64,000 nt of DNA from Variovorax paradoxus (GTDB lineage: Bacteria; Pseudomonadota; Gammaproteobacteria; Burkholderiales; Burkholderiaceae_C). A program made the translations under genes and the position numbers. The stretch spans positions 1,302,001 to 1,366,000 of the forward strand of contig NZ_CP123990.1 of NCBI RefSeq assembly GCF_029919115.1, read 5' to 3'. Under the pieces are notes generated by a model. The model was not told the DNA's origin and ran no database searches. It saw nothing but the letters and a program-made list of their open reading frames with translations. Below are positions 32,985-42,565 of the stretch, in pieces (position 1 is the first letter of the stretch; each line of letters opens with the position of its first letter).

Positions 32985-35900
32985 ATGACCATTCTCGAAT
33001 CCGACATCAAGCTCGTAACCACGCAGGTGATGGATGACGTGCCGGAGGGCGGCGGCGCGCCGACCTCGAACGTCATTCCCGATGGCGCTGCAAATACCGT
33101 CTTCAAGGACATCTCGGCCGTTGACCGCGCGCAGGGCGACGTGTCGATCATGAAGATTGCCGCGGTCATTCAAACCTTGAACACCGACACGGCGCTCGGT
33201 GGCGTCGTCATCATCTCGCGCCCGCCGGCTGACCCGAAGGTGAGTGCGACCCTGTTCGCGACCGGCGACTTCTTCGACCGCCGGGCGAGCATCCAGAACC
33301 GCATCGAGGCCTACACCTCGCCGGGCGAAGAGTTCAATGGCTATCTGCTGTCCAACCATGTGCAGGGGCAGCGCTCGCTGCAGATCTTCCAGCGACCCGG
33401 TGCCACGCCGCCGAACATCAACGGAACGCTGCAGATCAGCGGCGGCGGCAAGGTCGAGTATGTGCGTGTCGCGGACGTGGCCGTCGAGCAGCGCACCTAC
33501 AGCTACAGCACCGGCGGTACGTTTGTGGACTACCCGGCGCAGGTGTGCGTCTGCGAGCTGGTCGACGGGCTGAAGAACGACTACACCGGCACGCCGGCGA
33601 ACCGTCTCTTCGAGCGCACCCCCACCGCGGCAGCGATCAACAAGATGCTGGTCGCCAACGCCTCGAAGTTCTACGGGATTTCCAAGCTCGCGCAGAACGT
33701 CGCAACCGGGGACCTGTCGGCCGTTGTCGAGCACATCGACACGCAGCTCGTGCCGAGCGCCACGACCGAGATTCCCATCGTGGACACCAGCGCGGCGGGT
33801 TCGGCAACCACGCTTGTTGCGTCTGACGCCGGCACGGTGTCGCTCACCACGGGCGTGGTCTTCGGGCCGAATTCGATCATCGTGGTGGGCAACCCCGTCT
33901 ATCCGGGCTCGCTTTCGGTGGCTACGACTGCCGGCACGCTCACTGACGACGGCGGACGCCTGAAGCTCGGCGCCCTGACCATCGGCAGCGTCAACTATGC
34001 CGGCGGCTCGATGGCCTTCGCGAGCGATGCGCCGGCCATCGGCGGAAACAAGACGATCACCTTCCGGCCGGCCGGCGCGCCCATCGAGCTGGCCGACTCG
34101 GCGTCCATCATCGTGACGGTCGAGAGCCGGCGCATCAACTATCCGCTGACCATCCTGCCGCCGCCGGCGCCCGGCTCGCTGCGGGTCGCTTACCGTGCCG
34201 GCGGCAACTGGTACGAACTGGCCGACGACGGCGGCGGTCGCCTGTCGGGGGCCAGCTCCAGCATTGGCAGCGGCACCGTGGACTATGCGACGGGCACGGT
34301 CTTGCCTACGCTCGGCGTGCTGCCGGACGTGGGCAGCGAGGTGATCTACACCTGGGCCGCGAAGGTCAACTACAAGGACCGCAGCGGCACGCTCACGTCG
34401 GCGCTGTCCATCATGCTGGCGCTCGACAACCAGGCGGCCGAATCGGGCACGGTGTCGGTGGACTGGAACGACGGGGCCGCGCGCCATGCCAGCGACAACG
34501 GCAGCGGCGCGCTCACCGGCGACGCCACCGGCCCGGTGTCCTATGCAAGCAGCACCATCGAGGTGAGGCCAAACGTGCTCCCGGGCTCTGCGGTCGCCTT
34601 CACGGTGGGCTACAGCCACGGCGAGCCATCCTCGAAGACCTTCGCGGCGCCTGCGCGCAATGTCGATGGCTCGATCACGCTCAATTTGGGGCAGACCAAC
34701 ATTGCGCCGCGTTCCCTCGCGCTCGACTGGAACCTCGTGCTCCAGTCCACCGGCGGCGTGCCGGCCGATCAGTGGGTGCCGCAGAATTTCGCGGCCACCA
34801 AGACGGTGACCGACGACGGCGCCGGCAATCTGAAGGACGGGCTCGGCGTGACCTTCGGCACGCTGGTCTATGCCACCGGCGTGGCGACCTTGTTCCCGGA
34901 AACTGTCGTCAGCGTGGCCGTACCGCAATGGGCCGTGAACCCGCAGGGCGTGCTCGGCACAGTCCTTTCGCCCAACCTGCCGGGCTTCTATCGCAACACG
35001 CTTACCGGCTACACCTATGCGGTGCTCAACGCCTCGTTGCCGGCGGACTCGTCGGCGCTCGTGACGGCCAATTTCCGAGTGGCGGGCGCGGGTTCCACGA
35101 AGACGCAGGTTTTCAATCAGCCGAAGCTCTCCATCAAGCTGCTGCCCAACTTCAGCGAGCCGGGCGTGCCTGGCACGGTGAATTTCACGCTGGGCGGCAA
35201 GACCTATTTCGACCGCGCCGGCGCCCTGTACACCGACCTCGACCCGGCGACGGGCGCCGCCACGCTGGCCGGCACCTACGACTACGCCACGAACCTGGCT
35301 TCGCTCAACACTTGGCCGGCGACGGCGTCGAGCACGGTCGTGGTGAACAGCCTGCTGACCACGCTCGACGGCCAGCCGGTGGAGTACGTCGTCTTCCGCA
35401 CGCCGGTGGCACCGATCAGCCCGGGCTCGCTGCAGTTACTCGCCACCAAGCTCAACGGCGGCACCATCAACGTGACGGCCGATGCCGCCGGCTTCCTCAA
35501 CGGCACGAACGTGCACGGCACCTTCGACCATGCGACCGGTGTCGGCAAGGTGCGCTTCGGCGACTGGGTGACCGCGGCGGGGAACGAGAGCGCCATCTGG
35601 TATTCGCCCGATGCGGTGGGCAGCGACGGCAAGATCTGGAAGCCCGTGCCGGTGTTCGCCAGCACCATCCGCTACAACGCGGTGGCCTTCATCACCTTGC
35701 CCGTCGATGCCACGCTGCTGGGCCTCGACCCGGTGCGCCTGCCGGCCGATGGCCGCGTGCCGATTTTCCGCAAGGGCGAACTCGCGGTGATCCACAACAC
35801 CAAGCGCCTGCCACCGGCCGTCGTCGCGAACGGGCAGACCCTGAGCGCAGGGCGTGAGCGGCTGTCCCGCGCGCGGATCATCGGTGCCGATGGCGTAACC

Positions 35901-36566
35901 ATCGAGACGGGCTACACGCGCAACCTCGATGCCGGGACGGTGACCTTCACGGACGTGTCGAGCTATGCGCAGCCGGTCGAATATGAGCACCGCATCGAGG
36001 ACATGCTCACCTTGTCCGATGTGGGCATCGATGGGCGCCTGGCGTTCGCCGGCCGCATCTCCCACGACTACACCGCGGGCGACAGCTATGTGAGCAGCGG
36101 TCTGCGCATGGGCGACGTGAAGGCGCGCGTGTCGCTGCTGTTCGATCAGCAGGCATGGACGGGCCTGTGGTCGGACAGCCTCGTCGGCAGCGCCGCCGAT
36201 GCGACGTTCAACGACATCGACCACCCGATCACGGTCACCAACAAGGGCGCCGTGACCGAGCGGTGGCGCATGCAGATCAACAACGGCGGCAACACCTACA
36301 ACCTGATCGGCGAGCACCTCGGGCAGATCGTGACCGGCCAGAGCCTCACAGCCGACTGTTCGCCGCTCGGCCCCTCGGGCGTGCCCTACATGACGATCCC
36401 CGCGGCCGGCTTCGGCTCCGGCTGGCCCGCCGGCGCGCTCGTCCGCTTCAACACCATCGCCGCCACTTTTCCCTTCGTGCCCATCCGCACCGTGCAGATG
36501 GGCGCCGAGACGGTGCTCGATGACAGCTTCGAAATTCTGGTCCTCATTGGCGTGGACCGCCCCTAA
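32985..36566 (+). CDS. Large tail protein with six internal beta-rich repeats
   Basis: A 1193-residue protein. The N terminus (~1-300) has no recognised domain. The middle carries about six copies of a unit with consensus P-G-S-L ... D-D-G-x-G-x-L-x-G ... G-T-x-D-Y-A-T-G at ~307-345, 397-440, 487-527, 575-636, 728-775 and 812-858. The C-terminal ~330 residues contain no clear motif. Such repeats probably form Ig-like or beta-sandwich domains of a tail-tip fibre or baseplate. ATG 32985 follows the 131-aa gene by 2 bp. Length and repeats suggest host-contact or extension function. Confidence 0.75.
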   Translation: MTILESDIKLVTTQVMDDVPEGGGAPTSNVIPDGAANTVFKDISAVDRAQGDVSIMKIAAVIQTLNTDTALGGVVIISRPPADPKVSATLFATGDFFDRRASIQNRIEAYTSPGEEFNGYLLSNHVQGQRSLQIFQRPGATPPNINGTLQISGGGKVEYVRVADVAVEQRTYSYSTGGTFVDYPAQVCVCELVDGLKNDYTGTPANRLFERTPTAAAINKMLVANASKFYGISKLAQNVATGDLSAVVEHIDTQLVPSATTEIPIVDTSAAGSATTLVASDAGTVSLTTGVVFGPNSIIVVGNPVYPGSLSVATTAGTLTDDGGRLKLGALTIGSVNYAGGSMAFASDAPAIGGNKTITFRPAGAPIELADSASIIVTVESRRINYPLTILPPPAPGSLRVAYRAGGNWYELADDGGGRLSGASSSIGSGTVDYATGTVLPTLGVLPDVGSEVIYTWAAKVNYKDRSGTLTSALSIMLALDNQAAESGTVSVDWNDGAARHASDNGSGALTGDATGPVSYASSTIEVRPNVLPGSAVAFTVGYSHGEPSSKTFAAPARNVDGSITLNLGQTNIAPRSLALDWNLVLQSTGGVPADQWVPQNFAATKTVTDDGAGNLKDGLGVTFGTLVYATGVATLFPETVVSVAVPQWAVNPQGVLGTVLSPNLPGFYRNTLTGYTYAVLNASLPADSSALVTANFRVAGAGSTKTQVFNQPKLSIKLLPNFSEPGVPGTVNFTLGGKTYFDRAGALYTDLDPATGAATLAGTYDYATNLASLNTWPATASSTVVVNSLLTTLDGQPVEYVVFRTPVAPISPGSLQLLATKLNGGTINVTADAAGFLNGTNVHGTFDHATGVGKVRFGDWVTAAGNESAIWYSPDAVGSDGKIWKPVPVFASTIRYNAVAFITLPVDATLLGLDPVRLPADGRVPIFRKGELAVIHNTKRLPPAVVANGQTLSAGRERLSRARIIGADGVTIETGYTRNLDAGTVTFTDVSSYAQPVEYEHRIEDMLTLSDVGIDGRLAFAGRISHDYTAGDSYVSSGLRMGDVKARVSLLFDQQAWTGLWSDSLVGSAADATFNDIDHPITVTNKGAVTERWRMQINNGGNTYNLIGEHLGQIVTGQSLTADCSPLGPSGVPYMTIPAAGFGSGWPAGALVRFNTIAATFPFVPIRTVQMGAETVLDDSFEILVLIGVDRP

Positions 36567-36587
36567 CGAGAGAGCGAGAAAGAGAAC

Positions 36588-37793
36588 ATGACTTCAGTTG
36601 TCGATACCGGCGTCAAGAATTTCAACAGCACCATGACGGGCGCGCCCGTGCTCAATGGCACGGCCGGCTCGCTGGTGGCGCTGCTCGATGCGGTGCTCGT
36701 GAACGGCTTCGACCTCAAGAGCGCCAACAGCCTGACGGTGGCCGGCGGCGTGGCGACGCTGGGCTTCACGGGCTCGCACAGCGCGCAAATGGATTCGGTC
36801 ATCGTCGTGGCGGGCAGCAGCATCGCTGCGCTGAACGGCGAACAGAAGGTGACAGCCATTGGCGCGGGCGTCGTGAAGTTCGCGACCGCCGCGGCGGATG
36901 GCGTGGCCTCGGGGACGATCACTATCAAGATCGCGCCGGCCGGCTGGGAGAAAGTCTTCTCGAAGGCGAATGTCGGCGTGTATCGCAGTCTCGATCCGGC
37001 GAGCACGAAGATGCTGCTGCGCGTGGACGACACGGGCACGACTATCGCCCGCGTGATTGGCTACGAATCGATGACAGACGCGGACACGGGTGTGGGTCCG
37101 TTCCCCATTGCCGCGCAAGTTGCAGGTGGCGGCTACTGGGGCAAGAGCACGGTGGCCAACGGCACAGCCAATCCGTGGGCAATCCATGCGGACTCTCGTC
37201 TTTTCTATTTCTCTCCTGCGGTGGGGGTTGCCACCGCGGCGGCGAACGTGGGCAGCGAGACCCGTTTTTTTGGGGATATTTTGGCGGCGAAGCCAGGGGG
37301 CGATGCCTACGCTTGTGGGCTGTCCTATTCGACAGCCACCACCGCCAACGCCATCCCAGATGGAGCTGTTTTTTCTGGTGGCTCCACGGCCGGTACGGCA
37401 TTTCCTCGGTCTTACACGGCGCTGGGGTCTGCTGTTGTGCAGACTATTTTTTCCTATGTAGGCAACCAAGGCAGCCCCCTCGCTTCCGGCAAGGACAACA
37501 CATTCGGGTCTTTTCCCAGCGTCATCGACGGGGCGATGCGCCTCTCAAATAAGTACGTCACTGCGGGCACCGTATCACCTGTCAGGGGCGACATGCCCGG
37601 CATCTATCACGTCCCGCAATCGCAGGTGTACGACACGTTCAAGCAGCTTGACAAGGTCCCCGGTTCCGGATCTCTCGCAGGCCGCGTGTTGCAGGCCGTC
37701 TCGTGCCGCGATGTGTCCACTGGACCGACGAACGCTCCTTTGTCCGGTAACACCGGAATTGGATTCATAGACATCACAGGGCCGTGGCGCTAA
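36588..37793 (+). CDS. Tail-tip protein, 401 aa
   Basis: MTSVVDTGVKNFNSTMTGAP at ATG 36588 (GAGAGAAAG ahead). Beta-rich; not recognised. Codons ~200-320 (37185-37560) differ from the rest: T-runs such as TTTTTTT, many GGG/TTT codons and lower GC, with unusually long out-of-frame openings. This looks like a recombined segment, as found where phages swap host-range modules. The C terminus (SLAGRVLQAVSCRDVSTGPTNAPLSGNTGIGFIDITGPWR) resembles the end of phage tail proteins that present a conserved receptor-proximal fold. Confidence 0.65.
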   Translation: MTSVVDTGVKNFNSTMTGAPVLNGTAGSLVALLDAVLVNGFDLKSANSLTVAGGVATLGFTGSHSAQMDSVIVVAGSSIAALNGEQKVTAIGAGVVKFATAAADGVASGTITIKIAPAGWEKVFSKANVGVYRSLDPASTKMLLRVDDTGTTIARVIGYESMTDADTGVGPFPIAAQVAGGGYWGKSTVANGTANPWAIHADSRLFYFSPAVGVATAAANVGSETRFFGDILAAKPGGDAYACGLSYSTATTANAIPDGAVFSGGSTAGTAFPRSYTALGSAVVQTIFSYVGNQGSPLASGKDNTFGSFPSVIDGAMRLSNKYVTAGTVSPVRGDMPGIYHVPQSQVYDTFKQLDKVPGSGSLAGRVLQAVSCRDVSTGPTNAPLSGNTGIGFIDITGPWR

Positions 37794-37797
37794 CGCG

Positions 37798-39186
37798 ATG
37801 GCAGCACATCGTTACTGGCGCGTGAAGGTCGTAGCCGCCTATGCAGGCGGGGCGCTCACGTTGAGTGAAGTTCAGCTTTTCAACGAGACCACGCGCGTGG
37901 ATGCCGCGGCAACACTGAGTAGCAACGTCGCCCCGACATCCGGGACATTGGCGAACTTGAAAGACGACAGCCTGACGACCGAGGCGTCGTGGGCGGTCGC
38001 CAAGGACGTGGTGTTGGTATGGGATTTGGGGTCCGGCGGCGACGTGGATGTGACCAACATCCTCTTTGGATCGGCCGATAGCAGGCTCGTGTTTCCTGCC
38101 GTCGCGGTGCTGCAGTGGTCGGACGATGGCGCCGCCTGGTCCGACCGGTATCCGACAGCTTTCATCGGCATCAAGTGGCCGGGCGTGCGGACCAAAACCG
38201 CGAACACCATGCGCGCGATCCCGGGCCAAATGCGTTTCGACAAGGATTGGCGCGATCTGAGTATTGCTGGAGAGACGGTGTTCTCGTCAGCGCCGGGAAG
38301 CCACGTGGCGGTGAACGGATACCGCATGCAACTCAGCACCGCGGCCGTCACGGACTCAAAAGTGCGGTTCGCGACCATGCCGTCCATGGCGGACGTGGAC
38401 ATCACGCTCGTCGCCAACGTGCAGGGTGAACCGTGTGTTGTGTTCCGCACTACGTACTGGGGGGCGGCCAACGATAGCTATGGCTATGTGGTCGGTCTTG
38501 GCGCGGGAAACGTGTACATCAGCCACGGTTCGAACAACGCCACGCCTGTCTATACGACCATCGCAGCGACCCCGCACGGGCTATCGGGGTCTGGGGATTG
38601 GACCCTGCGAGTGTCCATGGTCGGGTCGACGTACAAAGTCTATGTGAATGGTGTGTTGAAGCTGACGGGTACCGACACGACCTTCGCCGGAGCTGGCGAA
38701 GTCGGGGTGCGGACGTACAACAGCACTTCCTACTTCAATTGGATTCAAGTCCGCGAGGCGGAGGAAACGCACTCACTGATCGAGCTTGACGCCGCGTACG
38801 TGCGCACATCTGAGCTCGTTCGTGTTCCCTCGGCCATGAGCATCGTCATGCCCTACGGTTCGACGAAGGCACAGCCCTTCTTTCGAGCACGCCCGGACTA
38901 TCTCACCGGGGTGCGCGGTCAAGGCGTTGGCCGCGTGCGAGGCGTCACGCTCGACTACGTCAACCCGCTCAACAAGCCGTATCGGTGCCGCGTGCGACTG
39001 GTGCGCGAAGCCGATGGCTTGGTGATCCGCGAGCAGTGGAGCGCGGCGGACGGCAGCTACGACTTTCAGTATGTCGACGAGCTGCAGAGCTACACCGTCC
39101 TGGCGTACTACCTCGACCATGGAAAGCGCGCTGTCGTCACGGATGGCTTGAGCCTTGCCAATGGCAAGGTGGAGCTGATGCCATGA
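37798..39186 (+). CDS. Tail protein with galactose-binding-like and LamG-like domains, 462 aa
   Basis: The first ~150 residues (HRYWRVKVVAAYAGGALTLSEVQLFN, then TSGTLANLKDDSLTTEASW) resemble discoidin/F5-8 type C carbohydrate-binding domains. Residues ~160-325 (VNGYRMQLSTAAVTDSKVRF, then GNVYISHGSNN, YKVYVNGVLKLTGTD, GEVGVRTYNSTSYFNWIQV) resemble a LamG/concanavalin-like lectin fold. The end (~325-462) may attach it to the tip. Together this suggests a receptor-binding or surface-adhesion component. The stop overlaps the next start. Confidence 0.7.
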   Translation: MAAHRYWRVKVVAAYAGGALTLSEVQLFNETTRVDAAATLSSNVAPTSGTLANLKDDSLTTEASWAVAKDVVLVWDLGSGGDVDVTNILFGSADSRLVFPAVAVLQWSDDGAAWSDRYPTAFIGIKWPGVRTKTANTMRAIPGQMRFDKDWRDLSIAGETVFSSAPGSHVAVNGYRMQLSTAAVTDSKVRFATMPSMADVDITLVANVQGEPCVVFRTTYWGAANDSYGYVVGLGAGNVYISHGSNNATPVYTTIAATPHGLSGSGDWTLRVSMVGSTYKVYVNGVLKLTGTDTTFAGAGEVGVRTYNSTSYFNWIQVREAEETHSLIELDAAYVRTSELVRVPSAMSIVMPYGSTKAQPFFRARPDYLTGVRGQGVGRVRGVTLDYVNPLNKPYRCRVRLVREADGLVIREQWSAADGSYDFQYVDELQSYTVLAYYLDHGKRAVVTDGLSLANGKVELMP

Positions 39187-39593
39187 ACTTGCTCGCCATC
39201 AATGCAATGTTGGGCGGGCCTGGCCTGCTCGCGTACCTGGGCACCGGGGCGCGCTTCCTGGCGTGTGGAGGCGTGCAGCCGGCCGAGGGGGGCGCCATTG
39301 CGACGCTGCTCGCCTCGGCCGCGCTGGCGCTGCCCGCCGGCACCGTGGACAACGGGCAGCTAGCGCTCACGCAGGCCGACAGCGCGGGCGACCTGGCGCT
39401 CGCGACTGGCATTGCGACCTGGGGCCGCGTGGAATTGGCGGACGGCACCTGGGTGGCCGACTTCAGCATGAGCGGTCCCTCGGGCACCGGGCAGGTGAAG
39501 CTCGTCGTGGTCAACCCGCCCGAGGGCGACCCTGAGGCGAAGCTCTATCAGGGCGGAACCTTCTTCATCGGCGAGGTGGTCTTCGGTGCTTGA
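39183..39593 (+). CDS. Tail protein, 136 aa
   Basis: MNLLAINAMLGGPGLLAYLG at ATG 39183, coupled to the preceding gene and overlapping the next start by 8 bp. Glycine/alanine-rich N terminus followed by a beta-rich half (ATWGRVELADGTWVADFSMSG). Not recognised; the module position implies a tip component. Confidence 0.6.
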   Translation: MNLLAINAMLGGPGLLAYLGTGARFLACGGVQPAEGGAIATLLASAALALPAGTVDNGQLALTQADSAGDLALATGIATWGRVELADGTWVADFSMSGPSGTGQVKLVVVNPPEGDPEAKLYQGGTFFIGEVVFGA

Positions 39594-41475
39594 GGACCTC
39601 ATCTTCCGGAAGCCGCCTCTCGACGGGCCGCCGAACGTCCTCGTCTTCGGCGAGCCCGACGCGACCGCCACCGCGGCCTACGCGCTCGGCCGCATCCCGC
39701 TGCCCGCCTTCATGGTGTTCGGCGCGGCCGTGGTCACGATGCCGCCCTATGCGACCGCCGGCGGATCGATCCCGCTGCCGGCCTTCATGGTGCGGGGCAC
39801 GTCGAGCTACTCGAGTGGGGTTTCGCGCCCGCTCGTGGGCAAGGTGTCGGCCGGCTGGCAGATCGCGCAGCAGATTGAAGGCGGCGCGCTGGCGCGGCAC
39901 CAAGGCGCTGAACGCGCGCGTGCCTACCGCGCGACCGCGTGGCAGAAGGCCGCACCGCTGGTCGTCGGCGTTGCGCCGGCCTGGCAGGACGTGCTTCGCA
40001 CCAGTAGCGCCGCGGCGCTGCGGCATCAGGCGGCCAGCCAACTGGGCGCCGCGGTCGTGCTGCGCCATCAAGAGGCGGTGCGGGTGCGCACTGGCGCCGC
40101 GGCACGCTGGCAGGAAGCCATGCGCGTGGCAACGGCGCCGGTCGCCATTCGGCATCAGGGGGCCGAGCGGTTGCGCCGCGGCGTGCGAGCGCGCTGGCAG
40201 GAGGCCGTGCGCGCCGAGCAGCGACATGAGGCGGGCTTCGGCGCCGCGGTGCAGCTCGACATCGGGCGCGTGTCGCGGTGGCAGGCCGCCATGGCGCCGC
40301 TACCGGGCCGCGCGGTCAACGAGCCGCCGGTCGAGATCCCTTGCTATGTGCCCTCGACGACGCTCGTTTTCAGCGAGCGGCAGAAGTACAGCACGACGCT
40401 CATTTTTGTTTGCGAGCGGCATGGGTCGCCGCCCGGCACCGGGCAGACGGTTGTCGTGCCCGTCTTGGAGGTCTATTCCGTGGAAAACAGCATCGCGCTC
40501 ACGCGCGTGGACAGTGGCGACATCATCGAAGCCCGGGGGTTCTCGATGTCGCTCGATGCCGACTCGTGGACCTGGCAATGGAGCGCCACGCTGCCGGGCT
40601 CGGCGCTGCCGCTGGTACAGGAGGACGGCAACGGCGATCCGGCCGAGCTGCTCGCGATGGTCAACGGCGTGCCCTATCGGCTGGTGGCCGATGTCCCCGC
40701 GCGGGAGCGTCGCTTTGCGCGTGCCGAGGTTCGCGTGCGGGGCAAGGGCCGCGCGGCGCTGCTAGACCGGCCGTATGTGTCGGAGCAGCACTTTGCCTCC
40801 GCGGCAGGGCGCACGGCGGCGCAGCTCATGGCACTGGCGATGACTATTAACGGGGTTAATAACGACTGGGCCATCGACTACCGGATCGGCGACTGGTTCG
40901 TGCCCGGGGAAACCTGGGCCTTTCAGGGCACGCCCATCGCGGCCGTGCTCGACATCGCCACGGCCGCCGGCGCCATCGTGCAGCCGCACAACACCGACCC
41001 GACGCTGCGCATCCTGCCGCGCTATCCGGCGGCGCCATGGATGTGGCACACGCTCACGCCCGACTACGTGCTGCCCGCCGATGTTGTCTCGGTCGAAGGC
41101 ATCGAATGGGTCCGGCGGCCGGCCTTCAACCGCGCGTTCGTCTATGGCGCGTCCGGCTCGGGCGTGCGGGGCGACATCACGCGCAGCGGCACCGCAGGCG
41201 ACTACGCGGCGCCCATGGTCGTGCATCCGCTCATGACGCACGCCGATGCCGTCATGCAGCGCGGCGTGGCGGAGCTGAGCAACACGGGCCGGCAGGCGCA
41301 CGTCAGCCTGCGCATGCCGGTGCTCGCCGAGACAGGCCTGATTCTTCCCGGCTCGCTCGTGCGCTACGACGGCGGCGATGCCACGCGGCTGGGCTTGGTG
41401 CGCGGTGTCGCGCTCGATGAGGCCTGGCCGACCTTGCGGCAGACGCTCACCGTCGAAACGCATGTGGAGGCCTGA
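39586..41475 (+). CDS. Tail-tip hub-like protein with 14-residue repeats, 629 aa
   Basis: Start GTG 39586. The segment IPLPAFMV occurs twice (37-44 and 62-69). Residues ~90-235 contain an arginine/alanine-rich array in which Trp-Gln or His-Gln recurs every 14 residues (Gln near 92, 106, 120, 134, 148, 162, 176, 191, 205, 233), usually R-[H/W]-Q-x-A. The C-terminal ~380 residues (SVENSIALTRVDSGDIIEARGFSMSLD onward, with the late THADAVMQRGVAELSNTGRQAHVSLRMPVL) look like a baseplate-hub or gpD-type protein. Function inferred from position. Confidence 0.65.
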   Translation: MLEDLIFRKPPLDGPPNVLVFGEPDATATAAYALGRIPLPAFMVFGAAVVTMPPYATAGGSIPLPAFMVRGTSSYSSGVSRPLVGKVSAGWQIAQQIEGGALARHQGAERARAYRATAWQKAAPLVVGVAPAWQDVLRTSSAAALRHQAASQLGAAVVLRHQEAVRVRTGAAARWQEAMRVATAPVAIRHQGAERLRRGVRARWQEAVRAEQRHEAGFGAAVQLDIGRVSRWQAAMAPLPGRAVNEPPVEIPCYVPSTTLVFSERQKYSTTLIFVCERHGSPPGTGQTVVVPVLEVYSVENSIALTRVDSGDIIEARGFSMSLDADSWTWQWSATLPGSALPLVQEDGNGDPAELLAMVNGVPYRLVADVPARERRFARAEVRVRGKGRAALLDRPYVSEQHFASAAGRTAAQLMALAMTINGVNNDWAIDYRIGDWFVPGETWAFQGTPIAAVLDIATAAGAIVQPHNTDPTLRILPRYPAAPWMWHTLTPDYVLPADVVSVEGIEWVRRPAFNRAFVYGASGSGVRGDITRSGTAGDYAAPMVVHPLMTHADAVMQRGVAELSNTGRQAHVSLRMPVLAETGLILPGSLVRYDGGDATRLGLVRGVALDEAWPTLRQTLTVETHVEA

Positions 41476-41477
41476 GC

Positions 41478-41711
41478 ATGAGCCGCAATCCCTACAGCGT
41501 CTTTCTGGATCTGCTGCCGCCCAAGCGGCTGGTGATCGCGACCGTGACCGGCATCGATGGCGATGTCGCGCGGCTGGTGCTGCCCGGTGGCGGTGTGCTG
41601 ACGGCGCGCGGCGTGGGGCCGCGCGTGGTCGGCGCCGAGGTGTATGTGCGCGACGGCGTGATCGAGGGCGATGCGCCCGCCGACATGCCGCCCGTGCAGT
41701 TCGAAATTTAG
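41478..41711 (+). CDS. Small tail-module protein, 77 aa
   Basis: MSRNPYSVFLDLLPPKRLVI at ATG 41478. Compact beta-rich sequence (ATVTGIDGDVARLVLPGGGVLTARG) like an OB or SH3-type small barrel. It ends the tail module. Not recognised. Confidence 0.55.
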   Translation: MSRNPYSVFLDLLPPKRLVIATVTGIDGDVARLVLPGGGVLTARGVGPRVVGAEVYVRDGVIEGDAPADMPPVQFEI

Positions 41712-41721
41712 AGAGACATCA

Positions 41722-42138
41722 ATGGGCGATTTCATCCAAGTATTCACCGAGCTGAAGGGCGTGCTCGGAGGCGCCGGCGCCGTGGCCGTCGCGGTGGCTC
41801 TCTATCTTTGGAATCAGCGCGGGCAGCGCCAGCTCGAGGGCGCGAACACCGAGGCGAACGTCTCGGCCATCGCGCACTGGCGAAGTGTTGCGGAGCGCTC
41901 CGACGCTGCGCTTGTTGCCATGACGCTGCGGGCCGACAAGTTCGCCGAAGAGCGCAATGAAGTGCGCGAGGCCTTCGCACGCATGGAAGGGCAAATGGCG
42001 GAGATGACCAAGCTGATTGCACAGCAGAACTCTCAGCTCGAGGCACAGAGCAAAAAGTTGGAGTTGCAAAGCGCAGAGATGCTCGGTCTGCGGGACCAAG
42101 TTCGAAAACTTCAGGAGCAAATTCATGCACCCCGTTGA
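41722..42138 (+). CDS. Membrane-anchored coiled-coil protein, 138 aa (lysis region)
   Basis: One N-terminal hydrophobic segment (GVLGGAGAVAVAVALYLWNQ) followed by a long charged coiled coil to the C terminus (NEVREAFARMEGQMAEMTKLI and KLELQSAEMLGLRDQVRKLQEQ). It opens the lysis cassette, where phages often have holin/antiholin or spanin genes; no multi-span holin is evident elsewhere. A one-span holin-like or regulator role is possible. Confidence 0.6.
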   Translation: MGDFIQVFTELKGVLGGAGAVAVAVALYLWNQRGQRQLEGANTEANVSAIAHWRSVAERSDAALVAMTLRADKFAEERNEVREAFARMEGQMAEMTKLIAQQNSQLEAQSKKLELQSAEMLGLRDQVRKLQEQIHAPR

Positions 42139-42565
42139 TAGCGACCTGTCGCCGCTCGAGCCAACCAAGCGACTGCCCCGTTCCATCCGCCATGTTTTCA
42201 ATGCATGCGTCGTGATTGGCGGCCTTCTTGGAGGTGGCGTGAGCATCGGCTACTTCGTCGGTGTGCAGCAGCAGCGGCAGGCGTCCCTCGAAGAGATCGC
42301 GAGACTTCAGAAGGCCTATGGGCTCCGCCTTGAAAGCGCTGCCGGCGCCGTCTCGGACGCAGCAAAAGCAACGTCGAGCGCAGCAGAAGCGGTGGGCGAG
42401 GCGGCCGACCAGGTGGGAGCCGCGGCCAAGACCGCGACCTCGGCGGCAATCACAGCCAAGGCCGCAGCCAAAGCCACCACTGCGCCGGCGCCGCCACCAC
42501 CAGCCGCCGCGGTGAACAACACCATCAAGCGGGCGAACGAGAAGCTCCAAGGGGGTCGCCCATGA
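42125..42565 (+). CDS. Membrane protein with Ala-rich coiled coil, 146 aa (lysis region)
   Basis: ATG 42125 overlaps the preceding gene by 14 bp. One membrane segment (FNACVVIGGLLGGGVSIGYFVGV) is followed by a low-complexity Ala/Lys helix with repeats of A-A-[K/E]-x and a Pro/Ala stretch (APAPPPPAAA). The arrangement (anchor, periplasmic coiled coil) is like an i-spanin, and the next gene encodes a lipoprotein. It might alternatively be a holin or envelope-targeting factor. Confidence 0.55.
   Translation: MHPVDSDLSPLEPTKRLPRSIRHVFNACVVIGGLLGGGVSIGYFVGVQQQRQASLEEIARLQKAYGLRLESAAGAVSDAAKATSSAAEAVGEAADQVGAAAKTATSAAITAKAAAKATTAPAPPPPAAAVNNTIKRANEKLQGGRP

Noticed and set aside
37090..37552. Overlapping plus-strand ORFs of about 123-125 codons in the tail-tip gene
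   Set aside because: They result from the base composition of the odd segment; the main 401-codon frame is unbroken and no start signal precedes them.
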